From: Plantago major
Taxonomy: Eukaryota; Streptophyta; Magnoliopsida; Lamiales; Plantaginaceae
Length of the DNA stretch: 64,000 bases
NCBI GenBank assembly: GCA_026545765.1
Contig: CM048842.1
Span: forward strand, 70,731,871-70,795,870
Direction of reading: 5' to 3'
Each line of letters begins with the position of its first letter. Within the stretch, counting starts at the first letter, position 1. Under the pieces are notes generated by a model. It ran no database searches and was not told the origin of the DNA. It worked only from the letters and a program-made list of their open reading frames with translations. Below are positions 57,937 to 64,000 of this stretch, in pieces. The position numbers were made by a program, and so were the translations under genes.

Positions 57937-57959
57937 GGTTTGTTTTCACCGCACAAGAG

Positions 57960-58345
57960 ATGGCCGCTACCCCATTCTACTCTCTGCATCGCTCTCTCCA
58001 CCGCCATTGCCTTCTTCATCGACGCTTCCTTCAACAATTCCTGCAATTACGCTCATCTCAACTCTCCTGTTCACGATTTTCAGTCCCAAACCAGATCGGA
58101 AAGTATAAAGAATATGTTGTTCCGAGGCGGCAGGTAGTAAGGACAAAAGAAACTATGTTAAGATGTTATGGTGAAAAAAGAAGGGCAAAGACAGTATAAA
58201 TACGTAATTATCTTCAAGCATTCTGACCAAAGTGTTGTTGAAGATAATCCACTCCGTTTCATGGAATCCAAGCTCGTGCTCATGGTCTCGCACTGTCTCG
58301 CTCGCTTCCCATTGACGAAGACGCTAACAAGGTGCGTTCTCATTC
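57960..58345 (+). other. Exon-like coding fragment(s), unidentified
   Basis: ATG 57960 opens a frame (M-A-A-T-P-F-Y-S-L), and an overlapping frame reads C-I-A-L-S-T-A-I-A-F-F-I, like a signal anchor. Further on, N-P-L-R-F-M-E-S-K-L-V-L-M-V-S-H faintly recalls the start of plant group-1 glycosyltransferases. A donor-like AAG-GTGCGT follows at about 58330. Frame changes between segments suggest a decayed 5' portion of a gene. Identification is weak. Confidence 0.3.
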
Positions 58346-58371
58346 TCTTAATCTCTCTACATTTCTGCCCT

Positions 58372-58429
58372 TCTTCTTCTTCTTCTTCTTCTTCTTCTTC
58401 TTCTTCTTCTTCTTCTTCTTCTTCTTCTT
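58372..58429. repeat. (TTC)n microsatellite
   Basis: About 19 TTC units, read directly. Confidence 0.95.
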
Positions 58430-58659
58430 GATTGGATTTGATTAGTTATTTAATTTAGCTGAATTGAGTTGGATCGTTTGTGTACATTTTGTTACCGTGA
58501 GATTGTGGATTTAGAGGTGAATGAGCTGATTAGAATAGATGGATCAGCCTATGTTTGCTTTTTGTTTTGATGCTCTGATTGACTAGTCTGCGTTGCGATC
58601 TGATGTTTCCAGATCTAAAATTCATACAGTGTAAATCGAATCATTTCGCAAATCATGTT

Positions 58660-59545
58660 ATTTGGTATTTTGTTATGGTTTTAATAGCTAGTGTTATAGT
58701 TTTAAGCATCATGTGATATGATGTTTCCATATCTGAAACTAGATCTGAAATTCGTACAGTGAAAATTGAATCATTTTGAAATTATGTTATTTGGTGTTTT
58801 GTTATGGTTTTAAGAGGCATTGTTATGGTTTAAATAGTCGGTGTTATATTTTAAGCTGATGTTTTCAAATCTGAAACTAGATCTGAAATTCGTACAGTGA
58901 TTCGAAATCATGTTATTTGGTGTTTTGTTATGGTTTTAAGAGGCATTGTTATGGTTATAATATTGGTGTTATAGTTTTAAGCATCATGGTTACGTTTTTA
59001 GCTTGTGTTGAATGTTTTTGTCCGTTATTATTTTAGCGCATATGTTATAGTTTTAAAACCTATCATTTTAGTTTTAAGCAACAACGTTAGTGTTTTTAAC
59101 TCCTGATAAAATATTTATGATTTGATTTTTGCAGATGTTTTGTTATAGTTTTAAAAGACATTGTTATTGTTTTAAGAGGCACTGTTATGAATTTAAGCAT
59201 CAAGGTTACTGTTTTTAGCTTGTGTTGCATGTTTCTCCTTTGTTATAGTTTTAAGAAGCATTGTTATAATTTTAAGATGCATTGTTACAGTTTTACATGA
59301 CAATGCTATGGTTTTAAGCATCAATGTTACTGTTGTTAGCCTGTGTTGCATATTTCTGCTTTGTTATAGTTTTAAAAGGTACTGTTATAGTTTTAAGAGG
59401 CACTGATATGGATTTAAGTATCAATTTTACTATTTTTGGCTTGTTTTGCATGTTCCCTTTTTGTTTTAAGCACCAATGTGATAGTTTTAATGAGAGTTGT
59501 TATGGTTTTAACCCAGTTTGTGAATGTTTTAAGCAGGTGATGACT
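58660..59545. repeat. GTTATGGTTTTAAG minisatellite
   Basis: Imperfect tandem repetition of GTTATRGTTTTAAG with alternating spacers (AGGCATT, CATCAATGTTACTG...TTGTGTTGCATGTT). Around 25-30 occurrences. The complementary motif TTAAAACCATMA recurs in reverse orientation at 59840-60060, and in the copy at 26195-26310. Confidence 0.8.
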
Positions 59546-59694
59546 ATGACATCGAGTTTGATGATAGGTCTCTCAAAGGTGTCATTGCAGTATTGAAGCA
59601 ACAAGCACAAGCAACAAAAGGCAGGAAACCGAAGTTCACGAACAAGTTTAATTGGAAAAAGCTTATTTTAACAACTCAGTTTGCATCTGTATAA
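59537..59694 (+). other. Possible last exon of an unidentified gene
   Basis: Acceptor AAGCAG at 59531-59536 is followed by an open, charged stretch (D-D-Y-D-I-E-F-D-D-R-S-L-K-G-V, then K-G-R-K-P-K-F) to TAA 59692-59694. Together with the fragment at 57960-58345 it could form a gene with the minisatellite in its intron. No family recognised. Confidence 0.35.
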
Positions 59695-59924
59695 AAAAAA
59701 CACCGAATGTTTTAAAATTGTAATGACAAATTTCTAAAGTAGCTTATTTTAAGCTTATTTATTGATGTTTTAATGGCATCCTGAAACTTTTAGAGTTGTT
59801 TAATAGTGGTTTAATGATATTAAATTGTCACTTAAAATTATAACAAACCATCTTAAAAACTACCACATAGCTCCTTAAAACCATCACACCTCTCTTAAAA
59901 TTTAACAAAAGAGGTTAAAATTAT

Positions 59925-60397
59925 GATTGAAACATACAATGACCCATTAAAACCATCACATCATCTCTTAAAAAATTAATAAAATACGTTAAAACTGTAA
60001 CTAAAGCTTTCAATGCTAACAACTTAAAACCATAATATAATATATTAAAATCATAACGAAAAATGTGTGTCTCGGCGAGTTTTTAAGAAATTCGGCCGGT
60101 CAGATCGCTTAAACCCAAAAACTGCGAAAAATCACAAAAAACCTTGACTTTCCTATTTTTTAGGAAAATCTTACCTTTTCCAAGACTTTGGCATGTTCAT
60201 ACGTTTATGGGTATCGAACACATTAATAAGTGAGTTAGGCTTTGTTCGTTTCATCTGAAAACTCATTAATTTCAGTTCAGGTCAGTTCAGACGAAGAGAA
60301 TAGAGCCTTAGCACCTTTAAAAAATATTCCACTTTTCATTAATATACATTTAGACGCCGATTTTAAAATGGTAAACTTTCACATTATCATATTCTCC
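59925..60397. repeat. Block shared with 26171-26663
   Basis: Same sequence order as 26171-26663. Homology stops at CATATTCTCC, where the HSP20 promoter copy begins. Confidence 0.85.
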
Positions 60398-60769
60398 AGC
60401 TATGCGTGTACGTAATCGACTTATTCTAAAAATAAGCTCTAGCTACTTTATAACCTAGTGATGAATCTAATTTGTATGTGGGAGGGAAAAAAAATTGTCC
60501 ATGGGAGAGAAAAAAACAGGGCATGATGAAAGGGTTGACACTTGTGAACCTGGTTCTCTTGTAGTCCTACGTATACCCACTGCACACAGAGCTTCTCAGG
60601 AGCATTCTGGAATCTGCATGGCTATGCTCCTCCTCTCTAGAACCATGTAAGACGCCATACCAACTTACAGCCAACAAAGAACCCTCCAGATTTCAATCCA
60701 ACTTATATAAATCCCTCCCTTACCATTGTTCACTTCCAACTGAGATAAACCAAATCTTCCTACATGCAC
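60398..60769 (+). promoter_or_regulatory. Second copy of the HSP20 promoter
   Basis: Near-identical to 764-1135, including the TATA box (TATATAAAT at about 60704) and the leader up to CTACATGCAC. The coding part does not follow; a CACTA element begins at 60770. If the gene copy exists it lies beyond the element, outside the window. Confidence 0.9.
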
Positions 60770-60789
60770 CACTACAAAAAAAACAGTTT

Positions 60790-61480
60790 ATGGTGGCAAA
60801 AAAATTTGTCACAAAATGGTTAAAATTTGTCACAACACAGATCTAGTGACAAAACAATTTGTCACAGTGTCATCACTTTTTCCCCCTCATAAATGGCCTA
60901 TTGTGACAAAATGACACTTCGTCACATCAATTACATCTAATGTGACAAAGTTATTTTGTAACAAATACATTTTTTTCATCACAAAAGTTATTTTCGCACT
61001 CCCAAACATTCATCACAATTACTCAATTTCCTCACGGAAAGACATCACATTTGTGACTAAATTTCATCACAAAATGTCTGGAACAATAGTGACTAAATTT
61101 CATCACGAAATGTCTTGAATTTTTGTGACCAAATTTCATCACAAAATGTCTTGAACATTTGTGACCAAATTTCATCATAAAATATCTTCATCATTTGTGA
61201 GTAAACTTCATCACAAAATGTCTTTAACATTTGTGACCAAATTCCATCACAAAATGTCTTAAACATTCGTGACCAAATTTCATCATAAAAGACTAGAACA
61301 TTTGTGACAACATTGCATCACAAAAGGTAATTTAATGTGACAAGTTATTTAGTCACATTAGTTGTTCTTTATCACAAATGTCGATTTTTCGGTACCCCAA
61401 AGATCATCACGTATGTTTAATTTTTATCACAAAAGACTTGAGAAATATGATAAAATATTGTCACAATATCGCTTTATAGA
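60790..61480. repeat. CACTA subterminal repeat zone
   Basis: At least fifteen copies of TTTGTCACAAA- and CATCACAAAATGTCTTGAACATTTGTGACC-like units in both orientations. In En/Spm these are bound by the element's own DNA-binding protein to bring the ends together. Confidence 0.8.
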
Positions 61481-61840
61481 GATAATTTATTTCTCAGAAA
61501 AACTATTTTTTCATTACCAATCTATATATATTGGTTGAACGGAATTCATCACACTTAATTGTGAAATAATGTCATCACATAAAGGGTATCAAAATATCGT
61601 TCCACGAAAATCGAAAACCAAAAATGACTAAAATACTAAAAAGTTGCATTGAAATGATAATAATTGTCAAACACTTGTCCGGTTTAAAACCAAACTAGGT
61701 AGCAATTCATAGACCATTTGAGTTTGAGAAATAAGATCCAAATGGAGTTAACATATAATGATCACAAACTAGATGCTTCTCTTCCATTATATGTCATTCC
61801 ACGCAAAAAAATCCATATGCTTCATGTCTCCAAGTTGCAG

Positions 61841-64000
61841 CTAAGTTTCTCCAGCTTCATCGAAATCACCATCTGTATACGATAAAAAAAAAACTTCAAC
61901 ACTAGAGAGATGATGTATTCATACACATAATAACGAACTAGCTTATAGGTTACAATGAGCCATGTCTATAAGTTAGATTCTACTGCCTCATCCCGAGCAC
62001 AATATATACAAGACGACAAGTTCAACAGTTCAACTTTAAGATGAGGTATTCATACACAACACGAATTGGTGTTCTATCATTTAAGCATGTATAGTACTCT
62101 GATATTGTCTGCAAATTAGCAATTAGTTCTCTTCTCATCATTATCATTCATACTAGTAGAGAACAGATCGATTCGAAATCAGGAAAAACACTTAACAAAT
62201 CAATTGTTGAATGATAATGAACAAAAATGGTTATAGGCTTTTTTTTTAAAGAAATTAAAAATGTATAAAAAAAAAGCACAAGTGCTACACAATATGAAGA
62301 AATACATGAATGAGAAGCCTACCAACAGGACACGACTTGTGCACCAAGATAACAAGAGCAAATGTGCCAAAGGCACTACAAACAAAACCAATACACCAAT
62401 AAACCTGTTGCCATAAACCTCAGCAGAACAAAAACCTAAGCCCCACTCCAGAACTCTTGGTTAATCCATAATCAAGTTGTTGCTCCAAAATTTAAGTCTA
62501 GAACTGCTTATAGGTTACAATGAGCCATGTCTATAAGTTAGTAGAAACTGCCTCGTCCAAAGAACAATATATACAAGACGACAATTTCAATTGTTCAAAC
62601 CTTAAGATGAGGTATTCTTACACAGCACAAATTCATTTTCTATAATTTATACAGCCACATAATATATGGAAAAGAAATCAAACGGATTCACATTAAAACA
62701 AATGAATTTAGATTTGTGTCATGGTCCTGACAATATATTTAGTCATTAAAACATAATAAATAGAAGAAACATAATAGATGTCCTGCTAGAAAAGAGTTGG
62801 AAGCTTTATTTTATTTACTTCATCCAATAAATCGAACCCCGAAAAAGATAGATGCTTTTCAACAAAATACGTAAACAAAAAAATGAAAAAAGAAAGATTA
62901 ACACTTACCATCAATAATTTCAGTGATACCGGGCAGCTTTCCCAAAATCTTCTCCCACTTTAACATTTGAGCTTTCATAAAGTTCACATTATTTCTTTGC
63001 TCCTCGCATTTATTAGTTAGGTAAGTTATCTGCTTATTGGCTTTGTCCAATTCAGATAATTTCTCTTTGATGTCAATTCCAATAGTCATGCTTGATGTAA
63101 TTCCACGAGATGCTTGCAATCCATGTCCCATCCCTTTTATATACCCGGACTTGTGACCAAGTGTGGACTTCACAATTTGAGACTCAGTAATCGACTCTCC
63201 ATCACTATCTTTACCTTTGTTTCTCTTATCAACCATCTCCTCCTACATCATTTTAACATATCAACTAATGCATAATACATGTAAAATTAAATAGCTACGT
63301 ATCAAATCAGCAAATTAATGTTTTCTTACATATTTTAACTTTACAACAGGATTCACGAATTCACCTCCTTTTTTGCTCCGAGTCAGTTTGAAAAATTCAA
63401 TCTCACTTTTCTCTTCCTTTTCATGTGGAATAAACACAGTTGGCTAATTAGTATAATGTTATGGAAACATCATAGAGACTTGACATGAAAAGAACTTTTC
63501 AAAATGATAAAATACTTGAAATTGAGAAGTCAACAAGGATGTACCATATTTTTAAATCGGCGAAGGAAAGGGGTTCTTCCAGTTGTTTGATTGAACAACA
63601 TTTTACCTCGGTTTTGAATGTTGATGCTTGATCTTTCCTGCAAATATCACAAATGTCAACTAAAAACATGTTCAAAGTTGATATGTTAGATATACATCAG
63701 CCCCTTACTATATGGAATACTAATTAAAAGATCTACACAAATGCAATACACATCAAAATGTCACATGAATATGTAACATCAAGTAGAGGGGTGGAAAGTA
63801 TGAAACTGATACATATAAACATTTTTCCAAGTTGGAAGAAAATAAACTTGTATTTAAGGTCCTCGATGAAGTCACACGCCAATTGCCACTTCTCTAAAGT
63901 AACATCTCCTCTAGGAGACACACTCCTGGGATTAATGCCTTTAGCTTCTAAGGACTTGTAGGCAACATGCAAAGTATACCTCCATCTTGTATATGCAGTC
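61841..64000 (-). CDS. CACTA element gene, plant Transposase_24 (Ptta/En/Spm) family, 3' exons
   Basis: Minus-strand exons: 64000-about 63852 (R-W-R-Y-T-L-H-V-A-Y-K-S-L, W-Q-L-A-C-D-F-I-E-D-L), 63637-63545 (R-S-S-I-N-I-Q-N-R-G-K-M, T-T-G-R-T-P-F), 63443-63330 (P-H-E-K-E-E, G-G-E-F-V-N-P-V), 63242-62909 (S-T-L-G-H-K-S-G-Y-I-K-G-M-G-H-G and a coiled coil) and 61872-61841 (D-F-D-E-A-G-E-T, stop). The N-R-x-K, T-x-G-x-x-x-F and S-G-Y-I-K-G-x-G-x-G motifs are those of the Transposase_24 family carried next to the TNP2-type transposase in plant CACTA elements. Splice sites are canonical except the first junction, where one base is out of phase, so that donor is uncertain or mutated. Probable role: DNA-binding accessory protein for transposition. 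The 5' end lies outside the window. Confidence 0.75.

Larger units (their letters stand above)
60770..64000 (-). mobile_element. CACTA (En/Spm) DNA transposon, one end in the window
   Basis: The terminus CACTACAAAAAAAACAG at 60770 is the CACTA terminal inverted repeat, preceded by a candidate 3-bp target duplication CAC (60767-60769). A subterminal zone (about 60790-61480) is packed with short direct and inverted repeats of GTGACAAA / TTTCATCACAAAATG, as CACTA subterminal regions are. Transposition genes on the minus strand run off the right edge, so this is the element's 3' end. Confidence 0.9.

Noticed and set aside
1..64000. CRISPR arrays, operons, ribosome-binding sites, bacterial terminators
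   Set aside because: The window is plant nuclear DNA; tandem repeats seen are minisatellites without CRISPR repeat-spacer structure.
1..64000. tRNA or rRNA genes
   Set aside because: No cloverleaf with A- and B-box or rRNA core was recognised; the only tRNA-related sequences are retroelement primer-binding sites.

Overview
This is nuclear DNA from a flowering plant, most likely a eudicot. The evidence is AT-rich intergenic sequence, short GT-AG introns, TTTAGGG/CCCTAAA telomere-like motifs, plant-type Ty1/copia and Ty3/gypsy (Tat-clade) LTR retrotransposons, Stowaway-like MITEs, a CACTA transposon with a plant-specific Transposase_24 gene, and a pseudogene of a plant ER-type small heat-shock protein. 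I cannot name the species. Host genes are few and mostly broken; nested and decayed mobile elements dominate.

Layout. 0-9 kb: possible last exon of a gene (238-347), an ER-type HSP20 pseudogene with its promoter (764-1713), a MITE, a long non-coding stretch, and a minus-strand four-exon gene (6740-8739) that reads as TPR-like region + IRE1-like pseudokinase + KEN ribonuclease fold, with a frameshifted end. 9-13.2 kb: a minisatellite of about 21-24 bp (GCTAGTTTCA-type) in a segmental duplication. 13.2-23.3 kb: a minus-strand Ty1/copia element (LTR, iMet-tRNA PBS, gag, protease, integrase, almost no RT, an extra 3' ORF), truncated against a stray gypsy LTR piece, with a solo LTR nested in its 5' LTR. 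23.3-26.7 kb: a second copia RT/RNase H fragment split by another solo LTR with 5-bp target duplications. 27-28.4 kb: two copies of a LINE-like tail. 28,870-43,344: a complete-ended 14.5 kb Tat-clade Ty3/gypsy element with 5-bp TSD (GGACG), 0.91 kb LTRs, broken gag and pol, and on its opposite strand a spliced gene of the 'putative gypsy type transposon' family with its own TATA box. 43-50 kb: intergenic with MITEs. 49.9-52.5 kb: a minus-strand spliced host gene (acidic, coiled coil, C-terminal membrane segment). 52.6-55.7 kb: a local duplication with MITEs. 55.7-60.4 kb: a paralogous copy of the 23.3-26.7 kb block, keeping the copia 3' end and LTR, followed by a copy of the HSP20 promoter. 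60,770-end: the terminus and last exons of a CACTA transposon inserted just downstream of that promoter copy.

The most notable observations are the antisense transcription unit(s) inside the Tat element (three TATA boxes, two clean introns in the coding part), the contrast between near-identical LTRs and a disabled gag-pol (including an integrase Asp to Asn change), the IRE1-like pseudokinase-KEN gene lacking the kinase catalytic loop, and the HSP20 promoter duplicate interrupted by a CACTA element. Element and exon boundaries were read by eye; no searches were run.
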